Origin: an uncultured cyanobacterium | GTDB taxonomy: Bacteria; Cyanobacteriota; Cyanobacteriia; PCC-6307; Cyanobiaceae | Length of the DNA stretch: 8,992 nt | Direction: 5' to 3' | Assembly (NCBI GenBank): GCA_903934745.1 | Contig: CAIZOZ010000257.1 | Location: forward strand, 1-8,992 | Part shown: positions 1-6,150 of the stretch, in pieces | How the letters are laid out: each line of letters starts with the position of its first letter | How positions within the stretch are numbered: the first letter of the stretch is position 1 | Translations under genes and position numbers: made by a program | The notes under the pieces: model-generated | Told to the model about the DNA's origin: nothing | What the model saw: only the letters and a program-made list of their open reading frames with translations | Databases searched by the model: none

Positions 1-81
1 ACCTTCGGTGCCGTCACCGGGGTGGCACTCGGCGTCCTCTACCCGGTGGTGCGCTATTTCATCCCTCCACGGCAGGCTGGC
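1..81 (+). pseudogene. petC: 5' fragment of Rieske iron-sulfur protein PetC, cut at a junction
   Basis: Frame 1 from the window edge reads TFGAVTGVALGVLYPVVRYF followed by IPPRQAG. This is the conserved N-terminal membrane helix and hinge of the cytochrome b6f Rieske subunit (typical cyanobacterial form: FGTVTGVALGALYPVVNYFIPP). After about base 81 the PetC match stops and frame 1 runs on as unrelated low-complexity sequence to a TGA at 217-219. The soluble domain with the 2Fe-2S ligands (CTHLGC and CPCHGS motifs) is absent. From about base 75 the DNA instead encodes an SQR in another frame, so no fusion protein can be made without a frameshift. It is either a real deletion scar or an assembly join. 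The start codon lies outside the window. PetC identity is firm; the cause of the truncation is not known. Confidence 0.75.
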
Positions 82-959
82 TCATCGGCATCGTCAGCAA
101 CGATTCCCACGCCCACATCGCCGCCACCTGGGAGACGATCCGCGGCTTCCAGGGGGGAACCGCCCTGTTCACCCATCCAGCCACGCCGATCAAGTGCGGT
201 GGCGCCCCCCAGAAGGTGATGTATCTGGCCGATGACATCTTTCAGGCCACCAGCGGCGTGGGGGTGAACACCCACGTGATCTTCTGCAGCGCCCTGGCGC
301 AGCTTTATCCGGTCAAGGCCTACAACGCCACCGTCGAGCGCGGCGCGGCGCGCCGAGGAATTGAGGTCCGACTGCTCCACAACCTGATCGAGGTGCGCCC
401 TGAGGAGCAGGTGGCGGTGTTCGAAGTGCGGCAGGAAGGCCGGGAACCACTGCGGGAGGAGATCCGCTTCGACCTGCTGCATGTGGTGGCCCACAGCCCC
501 CTGGCGATCGAGGGACCGGGCGGCTGGGTGGAGATGAACAAAGACACCTGCCAGCACAAGCGCTTTGCCGATGTGTTCGCCCTCGGCGATGTGAGCTCCC
601 TGCCCACGTCAAAAAGCCTGGCCGCGATCCGTGGACAGGCGCCGGTGCTGGTGGCCAACCTGCTGGCTCAGCTCGACGGACGACCCCTGCTGGCCCATTA
701 CGACGGCTACACCGCCTGCCCGCTGATCACCAGCTTCCACAGCGTGGTGATGGCGGAGTTCGACTACGACCTGCAGCCGGTCAGCTCCTTCCTGGTGGAT
801 CCCACCAAGGAGCGCTGGAGCATGTTCCTGGTGGAAACACGTGTGTTCCCCTGGGTCTACTGGCACCGCGTGCTCAAGGGCCGCCTGCATGAAAGCCGCT
901 TCCTGAAACCGTTCAAGCCACTGGTCCGGGCGCTGGGGCTGGCGCGGAAAGAGCCTTAA
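75..959 (+). CDS. sqr: Sulfide:quinone oxidoreductase (type II, SQOR-like), N-terminally truncated
   Basis: SQR oxidises sulfide at the membrane, passing electrons to quinone and sulfane sulfur to an acceptor such as glutathione. The frame is open from base 3, but SQR-like sequence begins near 75-80. It shows the block TWETIRGFQGGTALFT, then the first redox cysteine in PIKCGGAPQK (about 195-224), and the second in YDGYTACPLIT (about 700-729); both active-site cysteines of the mitochondrial SQOR class are kept. The FAD-proximal motif VFALGDVSSLPTSK lies near 580-616 and the C-terminal amphipathic tail is present. Missing is the N-terminal part of roughly 130-150 residues with the GxGxxG FAD fold, replaced by a petC fragment in another frame. 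Internal starts at GTG 216 or ATG 219 could only give a protein without the FAD fold, so as it stands the gene should be non-functional. It ends 8 bp from the convergent regulator. Confidence 0.85.
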   Translation, partial: GWLIGIVSNDSHAHIAATWETIRGFQGGTALFTHPATPIKCGGAPQKVMYLADDIFQATSGVGVNTHVIFCSALAQLYPVKAYNATVERGAARRGIEVRLLHNLIEVRPEEQVAVFEVRQEGREPLREEIRFDLLHVVAHSPLAIEGPGGWVEMNKDTCQHKRFADVFALGDVSSLPTSKSLAAIRGQAPVLVANLLAQLDGRPLLAHYDGYTACPLITSFHSVVMAEFDYDLQPVSSFLVDPTKERWSMFLVETRVFPWVYWHRVLKGRLHESRFLKPFKPLVRALGLARKEP

Positions 960-967
960 TCAGACGA

Positions 968-1315
968 TCAGACGCCCTGCAACTGCCGCAGCTGCTCTTC
1001 CAGCCGCTGTTTGAGACGACGCTGCACCAGGTTGCAGAGGTCATCCACCAAGGGGTCGGCCACCGCGTAGATCAGCCGCGTGCCGTCCCGCTCACAACTC
1101 ACCAGACCAGCCCTGTGGAGCTGCCCCAGCTGGCGGCTGATGTGGGACTGGCTGAAGCCGGTGGCCTCGATCAGGGAGGACACATCCATGGCCCCGCCGT
1201 GCTTGAGCTGACAGAGCAACTGCAGGCGGGCCGGCTCGCTCAGCAGGCGGAAGAAGCCGCTGAGTTCATCGAGCAGCTGGGGACTGGGCAGGGACTGGGG
1301 CGGGGTCCGGCGCAT
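968..1315 (-). CDS. ArsR-family winged-helix repressor, probable persulfide/thiol sensor
   Basis: This is a 115-residue protein with a classic ArsR winged helix: FFRLLSEPARLQLLCQL (about 21-37), recognition helix SQSHISRQLGQLHRAGLV (about 55-72) and wing ERDGTRLIYAV (75-85). The start at 1315 is chosen because the homology begins just after it; the frame extends to 1414, but that extension crosses the divergent promoter. The arsenic motif ELCVCDL and the alpha-5 zinc ligands of SmtB are absent. Cysteines at residues 35 (LLCQL) and 94 (DDLCNL) sit in the same helices as the C41/C107 pair of the persulfide sensors SqrR/BigR/YgaV, with slightly different spacing, and a third lies at 74. It sits between sqr and the divergent persulfide dioxygenase and probably represses that cluster and itself through the 20-bp dyads at 1324-1343 and 1414-1433. 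Sensing of sulfide-derived persulfide is inference; ArsR membership is clear. Confidence 0.88.
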   Translation of the reverse strand: MRRTPPQSLPSPQLLDELSGFFRLLSEPARLQLLCQLKHGGAMDVSSLIEATGFSQSHISRQLGQLHRAGLVSCERDGTRLIYAVADPLVDDLCNLVQRRLKQRLEEQLRQLQGV

Positions 1316-1322
1316 GGAGGAT

Positions 1323-1351
1323 CTTATGTCGATACACGCATTATGCACCAA
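1323..1351 (-). promoter_or_regulatory. Predicted promoter of the ArsR-type regulator
   Basis: On the minus strand a TTGGTG (1351-1346) is followed after 17 bp by CATAAG (1328-1323), a weak -10. Initiation about seven bases downstream would fall at or next to the ATG at 1315, so the transcript could be leaderless; in agreement, no GGAGG-like site precedes that ATG. Operator copy A covers the spacer and -10. Confidence 0.4.
1324..1343. promoter_or_regulatory. Operator copy A: 20-bp dyad in the regulator promoter
   Basis: The plus strand reads TTATGTCGATACACGCATTA, an imperfect dyad TTATG-N10-CATTA. Copy B (1414-1433, opposite orientation) and copy C (6651-6670) share both arms and a central ATA; 12 of 20 positions are identical in all three. 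Its placement over the regulator's own promoter suggests autorepression. That the ArsR protein binds it is inferred from position, symmetry and repetition. Confidence 0.6.
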
Positions 1352-1398
1352 GTGCGCAGGGCGAGGGCCGAGGCGCACCGAGAACCGACCAGCTGAGA

Positions 1399-1428
1399 TT
1401 GCCTTCACACCCATAATGCGGCTATGCT
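1399..1428 (+). promoter_or_regulatory. Predicted promoter of the persulfide dioxygenase operon
   Basis: TTGCCT (1399-1404) and TATGCT (1423-1428) are separated by 18 bp, a good sigma-70-type match. Initiation would be near 1435, downstream of the in-frame ATG at 1424. This is the main reason for preferring the ATG at 1454 as the start of the dioxygenase. Operator copy B covers the -10 element, so a bound repressor would block RNA polymerase. Confidence 0.5.
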
Positions 1429-1433
1429 CATAA
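1414..1433. promoter_or_regulatory. Operator copy B: 20-bp dyad over the dioxygenase -10
   Basis: The plus strand reads TAATGCGGCTATGCTCATAA. On the minus strand this is TTATG-N10-CATTA, closely matching copy A. Copies A and B therefore face each other as an inverted pair across the divergent intergenic region, including a perfect 9-bp match (CGCATTATG at 1337-1345, CATAATGCG at 1412-1420). Confidence 0.6.
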
Positions 1434-1438
1434 AAGTT

Positions 1439-1452
1439 GGTGATCGATCACC
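1439..1452. repeat. Perfect 14-bp palindrome in the dioxygenase leader
   Basis: GGTGATCGATCACC is its own reverse complement and ends one base before the ATG at 1454. In RNA it could fold as a 5-bp stem (GGUGA/UCACC) with a UCGA loop covering the ribosome landing area; in DNA it could be a second protein-binding site. No Shine-Dalgarno is seen in this leader. Function unknown. Confidence 0.55.
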
Positions 1453-1453
1453 C

Positions 1454-2575
1454 ATGACCGTCGCGCCTGCGCTCGCCTTATCCCTCTCTGCCGCCGCCGG
1501 CGGTGGCTCCCTGCTTTTCCGCCAGCTGTTCGACGGCGACACCGGCACCTTCACCTACCTGCTGGCCGACGTGTCCAGCCGCAAGGGGGTGATCATCGAT
1601 TCAGTCTTCGAGCAGCACGGCCGCGATCTCTCCCTGATTCGCGAGCTGGGCATCGAGTTGCTGGCCTCGATCGACACCCACGCCCATGCCGACCACGTGA
1701 CGGGGAGCTGGCTGATGCACGAGGCCACCGGCTGTGCCATCGGCCTGGCCGCCGCCGCCCGAGCCGAGAATGTCACCCGGCCCCTGGCCCACGGGGATCG
1801 CATCGACTTCGGCAGCCGCGCCCTGGAGGTGCGCGCTACCCCGGGCCACACCGACGGCTGCATCAGCTTCGTGCTTGATGACCAGTCGATGGCCTTCACC
1901 GGGGATGCGCTGCTGGTTCGCGGCTGCGGCCGCTGCGACTTCCAGCAGGGCAATGCCCACACCCTCTGGACCTCCATCACCGAGCAACTGCTGACGCTGC
2001 CGGAGTCGTGCCTGCTCTATCCCGGCCACGACTACACCGGCCGCGCCGTCACCTCAGTGGCGGAAGAAAAAGCCTTCAACGCCCGCCTGGGCGGCCAGGC
2101 CAGCGAGCGGGATTTCGTCGGCCACATGGAGAACATGAAGCTCCCCCATCCCCACAGGATCGCCGAGGCCCTTCCCGGCAACATGCGCTCCGGCAAGCCC
2201 CGCCAGGCCGCCACCGTTCCCGCCTGGGCGCCCCTGGCCCGCAGCTATGCCGGCCTCCCTGAACTGACCCCCGCCTGGGTGGTCGCCCATCAGAGCGAGA
2301 TCACCGTGCTCGACGTGCGCTCCGCGGAGGAATTCAACGGACCCGATGGGCGAGTGGCCGGCAGCCTGTTGATCCCCCTGCCGGAGCTGGAAAGCCGCGC
2401 CAGCGAGATTCCCGTCGACCGGCCGCTGGTGGTGGTCTGCCATTCCGGTAGCCGTTCGGCCCTGGCCACCCAGCAGCTGCTCAAGGCCGGCCGCCAGCAG
2501 GTTGCCAACCTCCACGGCGGCCTGAGCCGCTGGGCTGCTGAGGGCTACCCACTCGATGGTGCCAGCCAAGCCTGA
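1454..2575 (+). CDS. Persulfide dioxygenase-rhodanese fusion (ETHE1-type PDO + rhodanese)
   Basis: The predicted cytosolic enzyme (373 residues) oxidises glutathione persulfide to sulfite with O2; its fused rhodanese moves sulfane sulfur between GSH/persulfide and sulfite/thiosulfate. The N-terminal metallo-beta-lactamase fold (about 20-245) has THAHADH, giving the Fe(II) ligands H76, H78, D80 and H81, then ATPGHTDGC, FTGDALLVRGCGRCDFQQGN and LYPGHDYTGR, all diagnostic of ETHE1-type PDOs rather than glyoxalase II. The C-terminal rhodanese domain (about 270-370) has DVRSAEEF and the active-site loop CHSGSRS with C329. This order matches known PDO-rhodanese fusions such as the Burkholderia PRF protein. 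The start at 1454 follows the promoter; an in-frame ATG at 1424 lies inside the -10, and homology begins at LLFRQLFD (residue 20). It heads the plus-strand cluster and is likely repressed by the divergent ArsR protein. Domain assignment is very secure; the direction of the rhodanese reaction in vivo is not. Confidence 0.94.
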   Translation: MTVAPALALSLSAAAGGGSLLFRQLFDGDTGTFTYLLADVSSRKGVIIDSVFEQHGRDLSLIRELGIELLASIDTHAHADHVTGSWLMHEATGCAIGLAAAARAENVTRPLAHGDRIDFGSRALEVRATPGHTDGCISFVLDDQSMAFTGDALLVRGCGRCDFQQGNAHTLWTSITEQLLTLPESCLLYPGHDYTGRAVTSVAEEKAFNARLGGQASERDFVGHMENMKLPHPHRIAEALPGNMRSGKPRQAATVPAWAPLARSYAGLPELTPAWVVAHQSEITVLDVRSAEEFNGPDGRVAGSLLIPLPELESRASEIPVDRPLVVVCHSGSRSALATQQLLKAGRQQVANLHGGLSRWAAEGYPLDGASQA

Positions 2576-2636
2576 GGCTTCCAGTTCCGATCGTCTAGCC
2601 CCTGCCGCCCTTCCTCAGATCTTCACTCCCCCAACC

Positions 2637-3191
2637 ATGACAACCACCGCCTCGACCTCTGCCCCCACCCGTATCAGCGCCCACGACCTGGCCGACCAGC
2701 TGGCCGCCAAAGGCGTCACCGTGATTGATGTGCGCGAACCGATGGAGTACGCCTCCGGCCACATCAACGGCAGCCTCAACATTCCGCTCTCACGCATCAC
2801 CCAGGCCGATCTGCCCCGCGAACCTCTGGTGTTGGTTTGTCAGAGCGGCAACCGCAGCGCCAGGGCATTGACCCAGCTGCTCCATCGGGGCCATCCCCAC
2901 CCGGTCGTCGAGCTGGAGGGGGGGGTGCCCGCCTGGCAGCAGGCCGGTTTTGACGTGCGCAAGCTCAAGGGGGCACCCCTTCCCCTGATGCGCCAGGTGC
3001 AGATCGCGGCCGGCAGCCTGGTGCTGCTGGGGGTGATCCTGAGCCAGACGGTGGCCCCGGGTTGGATCTGGCTGAGTGGCTTCGTGGGGGCTGGCCTCAC
3101 CTTCGCGGGCATCAGCGGCTTCTGCGGCATGGCCCGCCTGCTGGCCGCCATGCCTTGGAACCAGGTGGCGATGGGATCAGAACGGAAATGA
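2637..3191 (+). CDS. Membrane-anchored rhodanese (YgaP-like, rhodanese + DUF2892)
   Basis: This 184-residue protein starts with a rhodanese domain: DVREPMEYASGHINGSLNIP (about 33-52) and the catalytic loop CQSGNRS with C68, then ELEGGVPAWQQAG. A C-terminal DUF2892 section follows with two hydrophobic helices (about 120-140 and 143-165), ending in the family signature GFCGMARLLAAMPWN. Length and order match E. coli YgaP (174 residues), a membrane-bound sulfurtransferase whose cysteine can carry a persulfide. An in-frame GTG at 2556 lies inside the preceding gene; the ATG at 2637 is preferred because upstream residues are not family-like. It lies 61 bp after the dioxygenase and its TGA overlaps the ATG of the next gene (ATGA), so the two are probably translationally coupled. 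Likely role: accepting sulfane sulfur at the membrane and passing it towards sulfite or thiosulfate (inference). Confidence 0.92.
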   Translation: MTTTASTSAPTRISAHDLADQLAAKGVTVIDVREPMEYASGHINGSLNIPLSRITQADLPREPLVLVCQSGNRSARALTQLLHRGHPHPVVELEGGVPAWQQAGFDVRKLKGAPLPLMRQVQIAAGSLVLLGVILSQTVAPGWIWLSGFVGAGLTFAGISGFCGMARLLAAMPWNQVAMGSERK

Positions 3192-4072
3192 TCACGGCGA
3201 CCATGGCGCTGCTCGTGGCGGGTGGCGCCTTGATCGGCTTTCTGCTCGCCGTGCTCGGGGCCGGCGGCTCGATCCTGCTGTTGCCCCTGCTGGTGAGCGG
3301 TGCGGCCTTGCCCATCAAGGCCGCAGTTCCGCTCTCGCTGCTGGTCGTCACCCTGCTGGCCCTCGGCAATCTCGGTCCCTACATCCGCCGCCGGCAGGTC
3401 GCGGTCCGACCCGCCCTGGTGCTGGGGGTGCCGGCCCTCGCCGGCAGCTGGATCGGCGGATCGCTGGTGAAGGCCGGTCTGATCCCGGAGGCGATGCAGC
3501 TGGGAATCTTCACGGCAGCGGCTTTGCTTGCGTCCTGGCTGCTCAATCGCCGGGGTGCACTGAACCATCCCCTCAAGGACGGACGCCCAGCCGGCATGCC
3601 CATGGCGCTGGCCAGCCAGGGTGTGCTGGTGGGCCTGCTCACCGGCATCGCCGGGGTGGGGGGCGGTTTTGCGATCGTGCCGGCCCTCGTTCTTCTGGCG
3701 GGCCTGCCGATGCAGCTCGCCAGCGGCACGAGCCTGCTGCTGATCGCCACCAATTCCCTGGTGGCTCTTGCCGCTCTGGGCCACTGGCCCACGGCCCAAC
3801 TGCCGCTCCTGCTTCCTCTGGTGAGCGGTGGCTTCCTGGGGGCGGTGGTCGGCCAGCGGCTCGCGCCTCACCTGCCGGAGATGCGGCTGCGCCAAGGTTT
3901 CTCCGCCCTGTTGATCGGCTCGGCGCTGCTCACCGGATTTGAGGCCTGGCGACGCCATGACCACCCGCCCGCCGTTTCCAGGGCTGCCGCCAGCCGCCCG
4001 AGCGTGCTCTCCACATCCTGGTCTTCACGACCCGTCTCTCCCTCTTCGCAACTTCCGTCGCGCCATGAATGA
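3188..4072 (+). CDS. TauE/SafE-family permease, probable sulfite/anion exporter
   Basis: This integral membrane protein (294 residues) shows the two-fold pattern of TauE/SafE: an early glycine-rich helix (GFLLAVLGAGGSILLLPLL) and its repeat after mid-protein (GLLTGIAGVGGGFAIVPALV), with about eight hydrophobic segments. TauE/SafE proteins move organosulfonates, sulfite or sulfoacetate. Next to a persulfide dioxygenase, the likely cargo is sulfite or thiosulfate leaving the cell (inference from context). The start at 3188 overlaps the rhodanese stop by 4 bp. From about residue 255 the protein loses hydrophobicity and ends in a roughly 40-residue Ser/Pro/Arg-rich tail unusual for the family. 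That tail looks like read-through into a former spacer and runs 8 bp into the OsmC gene. The longer frame from 3062 is rejected as overlap with the rhodanese. Confidence 0.88.
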   Translation: MITATMALLVAGGALIGFLLAVLGAGGSILLLPLLVSGAALPIKAAVPLSLLVVTLLALGNLGPYIRRRQVAVRPALVLGVPALAGSWIGGSLVKAGLIPEAMQLGIFTAAALLASWLLNRRGALNHPLKDGRPAGMPMALASQGVLVGLLTGIAGVGGGFAIVPALVLLAGLPMQLASGTSLLLIATNSLVALAALGHWPTAQLPLLLPLVSGGFLGAVVGQRLAPHLPEMRLRQGFSALLIGSALLTGFEAWRRHDHPPAVSRAAASRPSVLSTSWSSRPVSPSSQLPSRHE

Positions 4073-4511
4073 ACGCAGTTTCCAGTTCCGGTTGCGCAGT
4101 AGCCACCCCGCTCCGGATCGGGCCACTCAGGATCTTGTGGTGGAGTTCCTGGGCGACTCCGGCGCCTGGGAACCCCAGCAGCTCAGCCTCACCATGCCGG
4201 GGTTCCGGATCTACCTGATCTCGTTGCTGCTCTGCCAGCACTTTTATCTAGTGGCCAATGCCAGGGAGAAGGCCATCCCGCTGCAGCAGGTGGAGGCCGA
4301 CTTTGTTGTCACCACCAGCAGCGACTGGATCGTGGCCGGCGTGGAGGGTGACTTCCGCATCCGCCTAGATGCCACCGCCTCCGAGCAGGAACGGGGCCTT
4401 GCCGATGACGACGCCATCGCCTACATGCAGGAGAGGATGAAACTCTGCCCCATCTCCCGCAACCTGCCCGATGGAGTGCGTAAACGCATCGACCTCACCT
4501 CCCTGGGCTAA
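4065..4511 (+). CDS. OsmC-like family protein
   Basis: This 148-residue protein fits the OsmC/Ohr fold: an N-terminal beta strand (RSFQFRLR), a central helix with the first cysteine (ISLLLCQHFYLVANA, C57), a beta-rich middle (QVEADFVVTTSSDWIVAGVE), and the second cysteine near the C-terminus in KLCPISRNL (C128). The pair corresponds to the peroxidatic/resolving cysteines of OsmC (C59/C125 in E. coli). OsmC/Ohr enzymes reduce organic hydroperoxides, and some OsmC-like proteins are found with sulfur-transfer genes. Here, between an anion exporter and glutathione reductase, a role with persulfide or thiol oxidants is reasonable but inferred. The ATG at 4065 overlaps the permease gene by 8 bp; an upstream in-frame ATG at 3957 would add a Pro/Arg-rich stretch not typical of the family. 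Overall similarity is judged from motifs only, so the subfamily is open. Confidence 0.75.
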   Translation: MNERSFQFRLRSSHPAPDRATQDLVVEFLGDSGAWEPQQLSLTMPGFRIYLISLLLCQHFYLVANAREKAIPLQQVEADFVVTTSSDWIVAGVEGDFRIRLDATASEQERGLADDDAIAYMQERMKLCPISRNLPDGVRKRIDLTSLG

Positions 4512-4514
4512 TCC

Positions 4515-5876
4515 ATGAGCGAATCCTTTGATCTGATCGTGCTCGGCGCCGGCTCCGGCGGCCTGGCTGCCGCCAAGCGGGCCGCCTCCCACGGCGCCCG
4601 CGTCGCCATCGTGGAGGGAGATCGGGTGGGAGGCACCTGCGTGATTCGTGGCTGCGTTCCCAAGAAGTTGCTGGTGTACGGCTCGGCCTACCGGCACCTG
4701 CTGGACGATGCCGCCAGCTATGGCTGGAGCTTCGAGAACGTACGTCGTGATCCCGCCGCTCTGCTGGCCAACGTGCGTGCCGAGGTGGATCGCCTCAACA
4801 CCCTCCACATCGGCTTGCTCGAGGCAGCCGGCGTCGCGCTGATACGCGGCTGGGGGCGCTTCTGCGGACCTAATGCCGTGGAGGTGAGCAACGCTGCCGG
4901 TGAGGTGCACCACCTCACGGGGGAACGAATCCTGATCGCCGTCGGCGGTCGCCCCCACCGCCCCGAGATCCCCGGTGCCGAACTGGGCTGGGTGTCGGAT
5001 GACATGTTTCTGCTGGAATCCTTGCCGGACTCTGTGGTGGTGGTGGGAGCCGGCTTCATTGCCTGTGAGTTCGCCTGCATCCTCAACGGCCTGGGGGTGA
5101 AGGTGACCCAGCTGGTGCGCGGTGATCACCTGTTGCGCGGTTTCGATCGGGAAGCCAGCAAGGCCGTAGAGGAGGCGATGGAGGCCGAGGGGATCGACAT
5201 CCGTTTCGCCCACAGCCCGGCCGCCATCACCGGCAGCACCCCCGGTGATCTGTTCGTCAGCACCCAGAGCGGCGAGAGCCTCGACTGCGGTGGTGTGCTG
5301 CTGGCCACGGGCCGCCGCCCCTTCCTCAAGGGACTGAACCTCGAAGCCGCCGGGGTCGCGATCGAAGGTCATCGCATCCCGGTGGATGGCGATCAAACCA
5401 CCAACGTGCCCAACATCTTTGCGGTGGGGGACGTGACCGACCGGATCTGTCTCACGCCCGTGGCGGTGGAGGAGGGTCGGGCCTTCGCGGACACGGTGTA
5501 CGGCGATAAGCCGCGCCGGGTGGATCATGCGCTGGTGGCGAGCGCCGTGTTCTCCCAGCCGGAACTCTCGGGGGTGGGTCTCACCGAGGAAGAGGCGATC
5601 GAGCGCTGCGGCGCCGATGGCATCCGGGTGCACCGGGCCCGTTTCCGGCCGATGAGCCAGGCGCTGCCGGCCCGCGGGCCGCGCGTGCTGCTCAAGCTGA
5701 TCGTCGCGACGGCGAGCGGCAAGGTTCTCGGCGCTCACATGGTGGGTGAGCACGCCGCCGAAATCATCCAGATGGCCGCCATCGCCATCGGCATGGGCGC
5801 CACCAAGGCCGATTTCGATTGCACCATGGCCCTGCATCCCTCAGTGGCGGAGGAATTCGTCACCATGGCCAATTGA
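4515..5876 (+). CDS. gor: Glutathione-disulfide reductase
   Basis: This FAD enzyme (453 residues, usual length) reduces GSSG to GSH with NADPH. In order: FAD-binding GAGSGG (11-16); redox disulfide in GGTCVIRGCVPKK (C42, C47); NADPH-binding GAGFIACE (178-185) followed by R202 and R208, six apart as in the 2'-phosphate-binding arginines of human GR (R218/R224), which points to NADPH rather than NADH; second FAD motif VPNIFAVGDV; and C-terminal HPSVAEEFV with the His-Glu dyad (H441, E446). Dihydrolipoamide and mercuric reductases are excluded by GCVPKK and the arginines. It begins 3 bp after the OsmC-like gene, so it is probably the last gene of the cluster. Its likely task here is to restore the GSH used to accept sulfane sulfur and to remove GSSG. 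No clear terminator follows; the next 130 bases hold a stress-protein remnant. Confidence 0.95.
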   Translation: MSESFDLIVLGAGSGGLAAAKRAASHGARVAIVEGDRVGGTCVIRGCVPKKLLVYGSAYRHLLDDAASYGWSFENVRRDPAALLANVRAEVDRLNTLHIGLLEAAGVALIRGWGRFCGPNAVEVSNAAGEVHHLTGERILIAVGGRPHRPEIPGAELGWVSDDMFLLESLPDSVVVVGAGFIACEFACILNGLGVKVTQLVRGDHLLRGFDREASKAVEEAMEAEGIDIRFAHSPAAITGSTPGDLFVSTQSGESLDCGGVLLATGRRPFLKGLNLEAAGVAIEGHRIPVDGDQTTNVPNIFAVGDVTDRICLTPVAVEEGRAFADTVYGDKPRRVDHALVASAVFSQPELSGVGLTEEEAIERCGADGIRVHRARFRPMSQALPARGPRVLLKLIVATASGKVLGAHMVGEHAAEIIQMAAIAIGMGATKADFDCTMALHPSVAEEFVTMAN

Positions 5877-6150
5877 TAGGGTCACTAACCTCCTGATTCC
5901 GGTCGATGGCAGCGCGCTGTCGGCAGGCGCGCTGCGGGCCGCCATCGCTCCAGCCAAGAGGCTGGACACACAGCTGAGCGTGTTCTCTGCGCTGCCCACG
6001 ACCGGCGCCTAGGCCCTACGCCACGGTGCCACCGATCTGAAGGACCTCGTGGCTCCTGTCCAGCAGGCCGGCGATCCCCATGGCTCGATCCAGGTGGCGG
6101 CGGAGTGCGTCGAGGGTGGGTGCTCCGCAATCCCGGTGGAGAGTCCTGGT
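5874..6150 (+). pseudogene. Universal stress protein (UspA-type) remnant with in-frame stop
   Basis: Just past the gor stop, in another frame, the sequence reads VTNLLIPVDGSALSAGALRA then AIAPAKRLDTQLSVFSALP, the first beta strand and helix of a UspA domain (V-PVDGS...AL--A---AKRL-A-L). A TAG at 6010-6012 interrupts it. The same frame then continues with ATDLKDLVAPVQQAGDPHGS and IQVAAECVEGG, which resembles the typical L--L---L--AG-----V-EG part of the fold more weakly. The ATP-binding G-2x-G-9x-G(S/T) motif is not found, there is no ATG at the front, and the tail runs into the 3' end of the opposing DUF3122 gene. It is best seen as a decayed gene; the 3' limit is approximate. Confidence 0.6.

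Noticed and set aside
960..967. Bidirectional terminator between sqr and the regulator
   Set aside because: Only 8 bases separate the convergent genes and no stem-loop with a T-run is visible; just a short CAGACG direct repeat lies nearby.
1316..1414. N-terminal extension of the ArsR-type regulator to 1414
   Set aside because: It would place coding sequence across operator copy A and the predicted promoter, and the extra residues are not part of the family.
3062..3187. Upstream extension of the permease frame
   Set aside because: It overlaps the coding end of the membrane rhodanese and is not hydrophobic; the ATG at 3188 with ATGA overlap is the natural start.
2840..3964. 374-residue open frame on the minus strand
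   Set aside because: It is antisense to the rhodanese and permease genes, rich in Gln/Arg/Gly/His without motifs, and best explained as a shadow of the real genes.
504..5601. Cyanobacterial HIP1 octamer GCGATCGC
   Set aside because: Several GCGATCG heptamers occur (for example 504-510, 3671-3677, 5358-5364, 5595-5601), but I found no full octamer, so HIP1 cannot be used as evidence.
4365..5837. 490-residue open frame on the minus strand
   Set aside because: It lies antisense to glutathione reductase, whose motifs are complete. The His/Gly/Ala/Glu-rich composition is what GC-rich coding DNA gives on the other strand, and no family pattern is seen.
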